DNA of 48,285 nt from Flavobacteriales bacterium. GTDB lineage: Bacteria > Bacteroidota > Bacteroidia > Flavobacteriales > Flavobacteriaceae. Below, piece after piece: positions 37,464 to 44,581 of the stretch; position 1 is the stretch's first letter; every line of letters begins with the position of its first letter. A model generated the notes under the pieces. That model worked only from the letters and a program-made list of their open reading frames with translations. It was not told the DNA's origin and did no database searches. A program made the position numbers and the translations under genes. The stretch covers positions 1-48,285 of the forward strand of contig SGZB01000005.1 of NCBI GenBank assembly GCA_004321735.1. Reading direction: 5' to 3'.

Positions 37464-38081
37464 ATCAAGAAAATTTTTTCTCGAAATATTTTCTCCTCCT
37501 AAACTTCTTAAGTGTTCCGATGGAACCTGACAATCAATAAACTTATATTGGTTTTTTTTAAGCTCTTTAACCAAATAGTATAAAGCAACTTTACTAGAGT
37601 TTGATGACTTTGAAAACATACTTTCACCACAAAAGATATCACCAAGATCAATTCCATATAGGCCACCTACAATTTCATCATCATCCCAAACCTCTACTGA
37701 AATAACCTTACCAGTTTTGTGTAATTGTGTAAATGAATCTATTAGTCCCTTTGTAATCCATGTTCCATTTTGACCAATTCTTTTAATGTTTGCACATGAA
37801 TTTATGACAAATTCAAAGTCTTTATTGAACGTAACTTTATAGTTGGTTTTTCTCAAGAAAGCTTTAAAACTCTTTGATACTTTAAGTTTATCAAGAAATA
37901 AAACCATTCTAGGATCTGGGCTCCACCAGGCTAAACTTTCATCAGACTCAAACCAAGGAAAAATACCTTCTTTGTAAGCTTTAAATATCCTATCGGGGTG
38001 TAAATCACCTCCAAATGCTACAATACCAATTTCATCAGCATCATTTGGAGAAGGAAACTCAAAACTTTCACCAAGTATCAC
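37449..38081 (-). CDS. aat: Leucyl/phenylalanyl-tRNA-protein transferase
   Basis: Aat adds Leu or Phe to proteins with N-terminal Arg or Lys, marking them for ClpS/ClpAP degradation (N-end rule). The 210-residue protein has the motifs FPSPNDADEIGIVAFGGDL, GIFPWFESDESLAWWSPDPR, GQNGTWITKGLIDSFTQLH, and GGLYGIDLGDIFCGESMFS, followed by IDCQVPSEHLRSLGGENISR. Full length. It is last in the minus-strand run greA-HIT-DUF3127-aat, 5 bases after the DUF3127 gene. Confidence 0.97.
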   Translation of the reverse strand: MILGESFEFPSPNDADEIGIVAFGGDLHPDRIFKAYKEGIFPWFESDESLAWWSPDPRMVLFLDKLKVSKSFKAFLRKTNYKVTFNKDFEFVINSCANIKRIGQNGTWITKGLIDSFTQLHKTGKVISVEVWDDDEIVGGLYGIDLGDIFCGESMFSKSSNSSKVALYYLVKELKKNQYKFIDCQVPSEHLRSLGGENISRKNFLDLLKG

Positions 38082-38086
38082 AATAC

Positions 38087-38458
38087 TTAAAATGGTAAAT
38101 CATCTGGCTCATTGGTAGATGAGTCAGGTATATTTAAATCTTCCTTTGTTGGTAATGGTGGTAATTGAGATTCAAATTCATCTACAACTTTCTCTATTCT
38201 CCACCCTTGAATTGAATTAAAGTATTTTAATTCTCCTTGTTGGTTAGTCCATTCTCTCCCTCTTAAATTTATATCAATTTTCACGAAATCATCAGCTTGA
38301 AATGAATCCAATAAACTAGTCCTATCTTGGATAAATTCTATTAATATATTTTGGGGATATTGTTCTTGAGTAGTGATAACAATTTCTCTTTTACGAAAGC
38401 CGTTAGATCCGTATTCTTTAGTTTCACCAATTAATTTAATTTTTCCAGAAATGTTCAT
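38087..38458 (-). CDS. DUF3127 protein, predicted OB-fold
   Basis: The 123-residue protein reads MNISGKIKLIGETKEYGSNG, then FRKREIVITTQEQYPQNILI and GREWTNQQGELKYFNSIQGW. This is the DUF3127 pattern, with an OB-fold-like strand order resembling single-stranded-DNA-binding proteins. The acidic tail ends in EPDDLPF, much like the acidic DDLPF/DDIPF tip by which SSB proteins recruit partners. It overlaps the HIT gene by 4 bases (ATGA). Nucleic-acid binding is an inference from the fold and tail. Confidence 0.85.
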   Translation of the reverse strand: MNISGKIKLIGETKEYGSNGFRKREIVITTQEQYPQNILIEFIQDRTSLLDSFQADDFVKIDINLRGREWTNQQGELKYFNSIQGWRIEKVVDEFESQLPPLPTKEDLNIPDSSTNEPDDLPF

Positions 38459-38847
38459 TTTATATTACTATTTATTTTTAATGCTAAATTTTCAAAATCC
38501 TTTTTTTCTAATTGAATATTTTTTGAAAAGTCCATATCAGACATTGAGTTCAAAGGTATCAAATGAACGTGAACATGTGGAACTTCAAGTCCTACGACAG
38601 AAAGGGCAACTCTTTTGCAAGTTACACTTTTCTCAAGGCCATTTGCAACTTTTTTAGAGAAGTTCATAAGCTTATTATACTCAACATCATTTAAATCAAA
38701 TAAATAATCAACTTCTCTTTTTAAAATACATAAGGTATGACCAAATGAATTTGGGTTAATATCTAAAAAAGCAAGACAGTCGTCATCTTCGTAAACTTTA
38801 TAACATGGAATGCTACCATCGACTATTTTAGAAAAAATTGATGCCAA
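38455..38847 (-). CDS. HIT-family hydrolase
   Basis: A histidine-triad nucleotide hydrolase or transferase acting on purine nucleotide conjugates. The 130-residue protein starts ASIFSKIVDGSIPCYKVYED and carries the triad HVHVHLIPL near residue 95 preceded by GLEVPHVH. The middle His is the expected nucleophile. The Zn-binding cysteines of some HIT proteins are not present as a CxxC. It stands between greA (4 bases) and DUF3127 (4-base overlap), a constant Flavobacteriia arrangement. Physiological substrate unknown. Confidence 0.95.
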   Translation of the reverse strand: MASIFSKIVDGSIPCYKVYEDDDCLAFLDINPNSFGHTLCILKREVDYLFDLNDVEYNKLMNFSKKVANGLEKSVTCKRVALSVVGLEVPHVHVHLIPLNSMSDMDFSKNIQLEKKDFENLALKINSNIK

Positions 38848-38851
38848 TTAA

Positions 38852-39322
38852 TTATCTTGATATTGAAATAATTTCGAATTTAATAACTCCGTTAGGAACA
38901 GAAATTTCCGTTATATCTCCCTTGGTTTTACCCAACAGGCCTTTTCCAATAGGTGAGTTTACAGAAATTTTACCTTCTCTTAAATTAGCTTCACTTTCAG
39001 CAACTAATTGGTACTCAAGTTCCATATTATTAATCAAATTCTTGATTTTAACTTTCGATAAGACAAGTATTTTTGAAGAATCTAACTGAGATTCATCAAT
39101 CAATCTTGCATTCGCTAGAGTTTCTTCGAGTTTAGAAATTTTTAACTCAAGAAGACCTTGCGCCTCTTTAGCTGCATCATACTCAGCATTCTCGCTTAAA
39201 TCACCTTTATCTCTAGCCTCTGCAATAGCTTTTGAAGCCAAGGGTCTCTCAACATCTTTAAGCTGATTAAGCTCACCTCTGAGGTTTTTTAAACCTTCTT
39301 TTGTGTAATATGAAAAACTCAT
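38852..39322 (-). CDS. greA: Transcription elongation factor GreA
   Basis: GreA rescues backtracked RNA polymerase by stimulating transcript cleavage. The 156-residue protein has the N-terminal coiled coil with the acidic tip in DKGDLSENAEYDAAKEAQGL and the C-terminal FKBP-like domain (YQLVAESEANLREGKISVNS, SPIGKGLLGKTKGDITEISV). I chose ATG at 39322 (MSFSYYTKEGLKNLRGE); upstream in-frame codons would run through the leader hairpin. First gene of its operon. Confidence 0.96.
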   Translation of the reverse strand: MSFSYYTKEGLKNLRGELNQLKDVERPLASKAIAEARDKGDLSENAEYDAAKEAQGLLELKISKLEETLANARLIDESQLDSSKILVLSKVKIKNLINNMELEYQLVAESEANLREGKISVNSPIGKGLLGKTKGDITEISVPNGVIKFEIISISR

Positions 39323-39331
39323 AATATATAG

Positions 39332-39356
39332 AAAAAAAAAGTCCTTCTGAAGGACT
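39332..39356 (-). promoter_or_regulatory. Palindromic hairpin plus T9 tract in the greA leader
   Basis: The perfect palindrome GTCCTTCAGAAGGAC (minus strand, 39355-39341) forms at least six pairs (plus an outer A-T) with a CAG loop and is followed at once by nine Ts (39340-39332), then 9 more bases to the ATG triplet region at 39322. It looks like an intrinsic terminator or attenuator placed between the greA promoter and its coding region. Confidence 0.7.
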
Positions 39357-39359
39357 AAA

Positions 39360-39367
39360 CAAATATA
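39360..39367 (-). promoter_or_regulatory. -7 box of greA
   Basis: On the minus strand TATATTTG fits TAnnTTTG exactly. It ends only four bases before the leader palindrome, so the transcript should begin at or inside the hairpin. No clear -33 TTG. Confidence 0.55.
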
Positions 39368-39406
39368 CAAATTTTAAAAAAATCAGCATTTTTAGTAATT
39401 TAAGAT

Positions 39407-39832
39407 ATGATTAAAAGAATAAGTTTAATCTTATTTATCTTTTTATTTAATTTTTGTGAAAAACAAGATGAAAATATAAATCCATTTATCCCAGATGTAA
39501 GTTTTGAAAAAACTATAAACCTTAGCCTACCAAACTATGACAACTTAAATTATAATGGAGGATCTTACTTCTTACAAAATGTTGGAGTAAAAGGAGTTAT
39601 CCTATTTAATTTAAATAATTCAATCTTAGCTTGGGAAGCTAGTTGTCCAAATGAAAAACCATCTAATTGCTCAACAATGGAAATTCAAGGACTACAAGCA
39701 GAATGTCAATGTAATTTTAATCTATACAGTTTAGCAAATGGTCAACCTTTAAAAATAAACACAAGTAATTCTTATCCAATGGTAGCTTATTTTACACAAA
39801 AAAGCGGCAACTCATTGAGAATATACAACTGA
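39407..39832 (+). CDS. Rieske-like lipoprotein with incomplete cluster ligands
   Basis: The 141-residue protein has a lipoprotein-type N-terminus (MIKRISLILFIFLFNFCEKQ, Cys17). The mature part resembles the small Rieske-type proteins often found in flavobacteria: GVKGVILFNLNNSILAWEAS, then SCPNEKPSNCSTMEIQGLQA and ECQCNFNLYSLANGQPL. A true Rieske centre needs CxH and CxxH/CPCH-type pairs; here the second motif is CQCN and the first CPN, so both His ligands are missing. It therefore probably binds no 2Fe-2S cluster. Its 3' end carries the terminator of the convergent receptor gene. Confidence 0.65.
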   Translation: MIKRISLILFIFLFNFCEKQDENINPFIPDVSFEKTINLSLPNYDNLNYNGGSYFLQNVGVKGVILFNLNNSILAWEASCPNEKPSNCSTMEIQGLQAECQCNFNLYSLANGQPLKINTSNSYPMVAYFTQKSGNSLRIYN

Positions 39833-39842
39833 GTTACCGCTT
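39798..39842 (-). terminator. Terminator of the His-rich receptor gene, inside the convergent gene's end
   Basis: On the minus strand AAGCGG-T-AACTCA (39842-39830) pairs with TGAGTT-G-CCGCTT (39814-39802) across a 15-base loop and a single mismatch, then a T6 tract (39803-39798). It lies 23 bases after the receptor stop and overlaps the last codons and stop of the opposite lipoprotein gene. Confidence 0.75.
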
Positions 39843-39864
39843 ATTAATAATACTAAACTAAAAC

Positions 39865-41967
39865 TTAAAACTGATAGTTAATTCCTACTGAAATGTTTCT
39901 ACCCATTTCATGAATTCCCATAGTTTTTAATCTTGACATGTGATCGAAATAAAGCTTATCTGTTAAGTTATTTATCGACCATCCTATCTTTAAATCATTT
40001 GATAAAAACTCTACATCATATGTACCAGAAAGATTTAAAAGAAAATAAGAATCTGTTTTTGTTTCAAATTGTGCAACATTTTCCTTTTTTCCTTTTAAAA
40101 CTGCCTCTAATTCAAACGAACTATTATTAAATTCCAAATTAAAAGATTGTTTTAATGAAAGTGGAGCAATAAAAGGTAGAACATCACTATTTGATTTTTC
40201 ACCTCTTAAAAACTCTAAAGAAGTTTCATATGATAACCAATCTAAAGAAGATTGTCTGTTATAATACAACTCTCCACCAAAAATATTTGCATCATCTTGA
40301 ACGTAACTATAAACAGGAAATTCATCCATTTCTTCACCAGTAGGGTTTAAATAAATATAATCTTTAAGTGAATTCGCAAATAAATCAAATCCAAATTCAG
40401 AATTTGAACCAAATGTTGAAATTGAGAAGTCTATTTGACTACTTTTTTCTTCACTTAAATTTTGATTACCAACATAGTACCTCGAAGTTCCATGATGAAC
40501 TCCGTCTGCAAATAGTTCAGAAAGATTAGGAGCTCTATATCCTGAAGAAAAATTAAGTCTAAGTATACCTGAATTACCTAAATCGGTTTTTAAACCTAAT
40601 GAAGTAGTTAAACTATTGTATGTTTCATCAAACTGACTTTTCTGAATTCTTCTATAATCTGTTCTCAATCCAATCATTAAATCCCATACTTTTCCATGGA
40701 AATGAGCAAGACCAAATAAACCAAAATCATTTTTAGAAGCATCAGGCAATAATTCTTCTTCACCATAATTTATATTGTCTTGAAACTGTAAAGATGATCC
40801 AAAAACAAATTCAGTTTTCTCAGAGCTAGAAATTAAATATTTCAAATCTATGCTTGTGTTTTTTAATTCAGCAGCTAAGTGGGCACCTTCACCATCGTGA
40901 TCATCATGATCTTCATCATGATCTTCATCATGATCATCATCACCATGATCGTCGTCATCTCCGTGATCATCATGATCATCATGCTCTTCGCCATGTCCGC
41001 CAAATTCTTTTCTATCATTTATTGTGTGACCTACTGTGATTTCAAGCTCAGATTTATTATTAAAAATAAAAGTATTTTTCCATGAAATTAGAGTGTTCTC
41101 AAGAGCCTGAAACTCTGGTTCCTCATCTTCATGATCTTCATCATGATCCTCATCATGATCGTCATCATCTTCGTGGTCATCATCTCCATGCTCATCGTGA
41201 TCATCATGCTCTTCACCGTGAGGAATTCCAATATTAGTTTCAGAGTAATTTAACCTTAACTCAGAAATGAATTTGTCTGAACTGTAACCAAGTGCAGCTT
41301 TAAAGTCAGTGTTTTCAAAAAAAGTATTTTCAACTTCTCCTTCAGGTGTACTAAAGTTTCCATTATCTACATAACTTCCTTGAACTATGTAGTTAATTCC
41401 ACCAACAGATCCTTTTAAACCAAGGTTATTAGTAAAACCATTAAAATTAGAGTTAAATAAACTACCAAACTCAACTTGGGGATTACCATCAATAAAACTA
41501 TCAGGTGAAACATAGATAACACCTCCAATCGCATCACTACCATAAAGCACTGACATTGGACCTTTTATAACTTCGACAGATTGAGTTCCAAAGGGGTTAA
41601 TTTCAATACCATGTTCTTCACCCCATTGTCCATTCTCAAATCTTATATTTTGTGTAAATGTTACAACTCTGTTTCCAGAAAGACCTCTAATTACAGGTTT
41701 TAAAATTCCTGGACCAGTAGTAATTGCTGATAATCCAGGAATTTTATCAAATGATAAAACAGGATTATTTGATAAATTGATATCATTCAATGAAAGTTTA
41801 TTAACTCTCATTACGTTATTTTTAAGTGATTCTTTAAAGGGAGTTGATACTACAACTTCCTGTAGACTCACAGGTATAATTGTATCTTTTTCAACTTCTT
41901 GAGAAAAAGATTGATTTGTATTAAGTGTAAATAGTATAACAAGTATACTTAGTATATATTTTTTCAT
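39865..41967 (-). CDS. TonB-dependent receptor with two His/Asp-rich insertions (probable metal receptor)
   Basis: The 700-residue outer-membrane receptor has a signal peptide (MKKYILSILVILFTLNTNQS), a TonB-box-like PVSLQEVVVSTPF, a plug domain (ILKPVIRGLSGNRVVTFTQN, GVIYVS) and a 22-strand-type barrel ending GRNISVGINYQF. Two insertions, at about residues 249-283 and 323-363, are almost only His, Asp and Glu (for example HGEEHDDHDEHGDDDHEDDD). ZnuD-type zinc receptors carry similar His/Asp loops, so zinc or another divalent metal is the likely substrate. It is 38 bases downstream of a small Cys/His protein. The insertions are encoded by imperfect CATGATC-type repeats. Confidence 0.88.
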   Translation of the reverse strand: MKKYILSILVILFTLNTNQSFSQEVEKDTIIPVSLQEVVVSTPFKESLKNNVMRVNKLSLNDINLSNNPVLSFDKIPGLSAITTGPGILKPVIRGLSGNRVVTFTQNIRFENGQWGEEHGIEINPFGTQSVEVIKGPMSVLYGSDAIGGVIYVSPDSFIDGNPQVEFGSLFNSNFNGFTNNLGLKGSVGGINYIVQGSYVDNGNFSTPEGEVENTFFENTDFKAALGYSSDKFISELRLNYSETNIGIPHGEEHDDHDEHGDDDHEDDDDHDEDHDEDHEDEEPEFQALENTLISWKNTFIFNNKSELEITVGHTINDRKEFGGHGEEHDDHDDHGDDDDHGDDDHDEDHDEDHDDHDGEGAHLAAELKNTSIDLKYLISSSEKTEFVFGSSLQFQDNINYGEEELLPDASKNDFGLFGLAHFHGKVWDLMIGLRTDYRRIQKSQFDETYNSLTTSLGLKTDLGNSGILRLNFSSGYRAPNLSELFADGVHHGTSRYYVGNQNLSEEKSSQIDFSISTFGSNSEFGFDLFANSLKDYIYLNPTGEEMDEFPVYSYVQDDANIFGGELYYNRQSSLDWLSYETSLEFLRGEKSNSDVLPFIAPLSLKQSFNLEFNNSSFELEAVLKGKKENVAQFETKTDSYFLLNLSGTYDVEFLSNDLKIGWSINNLTDKLYFDHMSRLKTMGIHEMGRNISVGINYQF
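40880..41219. repeat. Two low-complexity GATCATGATG-type repeat tracts inside the receptor gene
   Basis: Tracts at about 40885-40995 and 41124-41215 are built from imperfect repeats of CATCATGATC and TTCATCATGATC. They encode the His/Asp-rich loops of the receptor. The two tracts resemble each other, so they may have arisen by copying and could change length by slippage or recombination. Confidence 0.8.
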
Positions 41968-42005
41968 TTTTAATTAATTTGATTTTTAGTAATAAAGTTT
42001 GTTTG

Positions 42006-42308
42006 CTACACTACTGTAGGTGGACCTCTATTACTTTTAAAATCAAGATTAATTTTTATGAAATTTATGTAGAATTGAGTTTCTTCTTTTTTCGGGTGTG
42101 TATTAGTTTTTTGAATGACTGTACATTCTTCAGCATAGTCAAACTCATTAATTAAAAAATCACAAGTTAAGCAGTCATATTCATGTTCATGAAAATGTAA
42201 CGAGGACTCATTACATACTTTATGATTACCATCAAGCACATGTGTTATGCCATAAATTGTCGGTAATAATACTACTAGATTAAGAAATAATGCAATTAAT
42301 TTAATCAC
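42006..42308 (-). CDS. Small Cys/His-rich envelope protein ending RGPP (GTG start)
   Basis: The 100-residue protein has an N-terminal hydrophobic segment (about 3-25), then potential metal ligands: His23, His29, Cys32, HFHEH (38-42), CLTC (46-49) and Cys62. It ends NRGPPTVV. The layout (membrane segment, His cluster, CxxC, C-terminal R-x-PP) recalls DUF2946-type proteins of metal loci, but homology is not proven. It lies between two TonB receptor genes (17 and 38 bases), so it is probably co-expressed with them. The start is GTG at 42308; no ATG is in frame. Export and metal binding are inferences. Confidence 0.7.
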   Translation of the reverse strand: MIKLIALFLNLVVLLPTIYGITHVLDGNHKVCNESSLHFHEHEYDCLTCDFLINEFDYAEECTVIQKTNTHPKKEETQFYINFIKINLDFKSNRGPPTVV

Positions 42309-42312
42309 TAAT

Positions 42313-42320
42313 CAAATATA
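42313..42320 (-). promoter_or_regulatory. -7-like box before the small Cys/His protein
   Basis: On the minus strand TATATTTG fits TAnnTTTG exactly, between the upstream receptor stop and the GTG start, with only 4 bases left. If it is used, the transcript would be leaderless; it may be chance in A/T-rich sequence. Confidence 0.3.
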
Positions 42321-42325
42321 TGAAT

Positions 42326-44479
42326 TTAGAATCTTAACTGAATACCTGCTAAAAAATTTCTTGTTGCTTGAGGATAGTACCCTGTTCCCTCGATAGTTGT
42401 GACTCTGTTAGGATCAGACCAGGTATCATCATATGTGTAGTAATAACCATTGGAAACATACTCAACATTAAAAACATTATTAACTAATAATGAGAATGTA
42501 ATAGAATCAAACACATAAGTATTATCGAATGCATGTGAGAAATTCAAATCATTAACAAAGTAACTATTCAATAAAGAAAATTCAGAATCAGTATTTGACA
42601 TATATTGTTTACCAACATACTTTGACAGTAATGATAAACTTGAATTATCACTAATAGCATATATTAATGCATTGGAAGCCACAAAATCTGGTGAAAAAGA
42701 AATATTTGTGTTACCAAAATCAACTAATTGTCCATTAAAATTTGATATAATAGATTTATTTTTATTTGAACTGAATGATAAGCTTGTGTTAAGATCAAAT
42801 AAATTATTAATTGAATAAAAAGATTCAATTTCTAGTCCTAATCGATGACTTGAACCGCTATTATTTCTTATAGGATTTCCAACATCATCAAGTGTACCAG
42901 TCAAAACTAACTGATCATTGTAGATCATTAAATATGAATTAACATTCAATGTTATGTTTTCATTTCTGTATCTCCAACCAATTTCAAAATCATCAAGCTG
43001 TTCAGATTTTACGTTATTATTGTTTTCATAATCAGTTCTGTTGGGTTCCCTGTTTGCTCTTGAGTAAGATGAATACAGAATTGAATTGGAATTTAATTTA
43101 TAAGAAACTCCAAATTTTGGATTGAAAAAATTATGTTTTTTGTTTAATAACATTTCAATTAAATCAGAAGTAGTTCCACTAGTTGTATATTTTACATTCC
43201 GAAATTGTAGATCACCAAATAATTCAAAATTATTGATCGAATAAACAACTTTAGTAAAAAAACTTAAGTCATTTTTTTTACCATTTCCATTATAATATCG
43301 ATCTCTAATTTTTCCATCTGCACTAAAAGTTCTAGCCCATATCACTTCACCAAAATGATCTCCATCATAATCACTAAAAGAACCATTGAAAATAAAATCT
43401 AGATTATCACTCTTATAGTTAGTTGAAAAATTCAATACATAAAAATCATTATCTAACCATCTTCTACGTATAATATCGGTTGTACCTAATATATTTCCAT
43501 TAGAATCTAAGTCAGAACCTACGATACCGCTATAACCGTCAACTGAATCATCTTCTCTGTACTGCTCAAAATAACCTCTTCCGTCAGTATAATTTAGACT
43601 TAGATTGGTTGACCAATTATCATCAATAGTTTCGTTCCAATGCAACTGAAAATGATCCTGCTTATAATTATCAATCTCGTTTTCGTAAGTATAGGGATTT
43701 TGTCTTCTGTTCTCTTTTATCTGATCACTTGTTACACCAAACCAAGCTTGATATCCTCTTTCATGACCTCCAAAAGTTAATGCTTTAATTAATGTATTTT
43801 CATCACTATATGATCCTTGAATAAAATAAGATTTTAAGTCGGAAAAGGCTCTGTCAACATATCCATCAGAGTTTATTTTGGACAATCTACCACTTAATTC
43901 AAAATTATTGATCAAACCAGTACTGAACTTAATCGTATTTTTAAAAGTATTATAACTTCCAAATGAGCTTGAAATCTCCGTAAATGGATTCTCACTAAAG
44001 CTATCTGTTAGAATATTAATACTAGCACCAAAAGCCCCTGAGCCATTTGTTGATGTTCCAACTCCTCTCTGTAATTGCAAACTTTCAACTGATGAAGAAA
44101 AATCAGGTAAATTCACCCAGTATGTACCATGAGATTCTGCATCATTAAATGGAATTCCGTTTATTGTAATGTTTGTGGCTTGAGGACTTACTCCTCGAAC
44201 TCTTATTCCAGTATATCCAATTCCAGCACCGGCGTCAGAAGTTGTAACAACAGATGGGAGATATTTGAGCAAAATTGGTAAATCTTGACCTAAATTTCTT
44301 TTTTCATATTGTTCTCTTTTTACATTTGAAAATGTAATAGGTGATGAAAATTTCGCCCTTAAAGCCTTAACAATAACTTCGTTTAAGTTTTGTGGAGTAC
44401 CCTGAAGGGTATCCATAGTTTGTTGTTGTGAAAATGATAGATTTGATATAATAAATACCGTTAATAATAATTTCTTCAT
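42326..44479 (-). CDS. TonB-dependent receptor under TPP riboswitch control (probable thiamine receptor)
   Basis: The 717-residue outer-membrane receptor has a signal peptide (MKKLLLTVFIISNLSFSQQQ), a TonB-box-like stretch (LNEVIVKALRA), a plug domain (AGIGYTGIRVRGVSPQATNI, TINGIPFNDAESHGTYWVN, LQRGVGTSTNGSGAFGASIN) and a C-terminal barrel ending in ATRNFLAGIQLRF. It has no carboxypeptidase-like N-terminal domain, unlike SusC proteins. A TPP riboswitch covers its leader, so it most likely imports thiamine or a thiamine precursor. PnuC-like and kinase genes lie directly upstream and fit the same job. Confidence 0.9.
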   Translation of the reverse strand: MKKLLLTVFIISNLSFSQQQTMDTLQGTPQNLNEVIVKALRAKFSSPITFSNVKREQYEKRNLGQDLPILLKYLPSVVTTSDAGAGIGYTGIRVRGVSPQATNITINGIPFNDAESHGTYWVNLPDFSSSVESLQLQRGVGTSTNGSGAFGASINILTDSFSENPFTEISSSFGSYNTFKNTIKFSTGLINNFELSGRLSKINSDGYVDRAFSDLKSYFIQGSYSDENTLIKALTFGGHERGYQAWFGVTSDQIKENRRQNPYTYENEIDNYKQDHFQLHWNETIDDNWSTNLSLNYTDGRGYFEQYREDDSVDGYSGIVGSDLDSNGNILGTTDIIRRRWLDNDFYVLNFSTNYKSDNLDFIFNGSFSDYDGDHFGEVIWARTFSADGKIRDRYYNGNGKKNDLSFFTKVVYSINNFELFGDLQFRNVKYTTSGTTSDLIEMLLNKKHNFFNPKFGVSYKLNSNSILYSSYSRANREPNRTDYENNNNVKSEQLDDFEIGWRYRNENITLNVNSYLMIYNDQLVLTGTLDDVGNPIRNNSGSSHRLGLEIESFYSINNLFDLNTSLSFSSNKNKSIISNFNGQLVDFGNTNISFSPDFVASNALIYAISDNSSLSLLSKYVGKQYMSNTDSEFSLLNSYFVNDLNFSHAFDNTYVFDSITFSLLVNNVFNVEYVSNGYYYTYDDTWSDPNRVTTIEGTGYYPQATRNFLAGIQLRF

Positions 44480-44511
44480 AAAATTTAATTAACGAGATTC
44501 TATAGTTGAGT

Positions 44512-44581
44512 AGCATTATCCCTTACAAAAATTACTTTGTCAGGTTCAATGGGTATAATCTCAGCCTTAGCACCCCAATTA
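44512..44581 (-). promoter_or_regulatory. TPP (thiamine) riboswitch, THI element
   Basis: On the minus strand the aptamer core is clear in order: GGGGTGC (from 44576), CTGAGAT (44564-44558), TACCC (44555-44551), TGAACCTGA (44548-44540), a P5 helix CAAA/TTTTG around GTAAT, and AAGGGA (to 44519). These are the invariant parts of the TPP aptamer. The P3 arm is minimal. The 5' edge overlaps the TAA stop of the kinase gene (44581-44579). About 35 bases separate it from the receptor ATG; AATCTC (44499-44494) there can pair with the aptamer's GAGATT and may form part of the switch. Confidence 0.92.

Noticed and set aside
40854-41085. Plus-strand frames rich in His/Asp or Ile/Met across the receptor repeats
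   Set aside because: They are antisense readings of the CATGATC-type repeats that encode the receptor loops; no start signals or family features.
40885-41215. CRISPR-like repeated units
   Set aside because: Repeats are short, imperfect, have no unique spacers and are in frame in a receptor gene.
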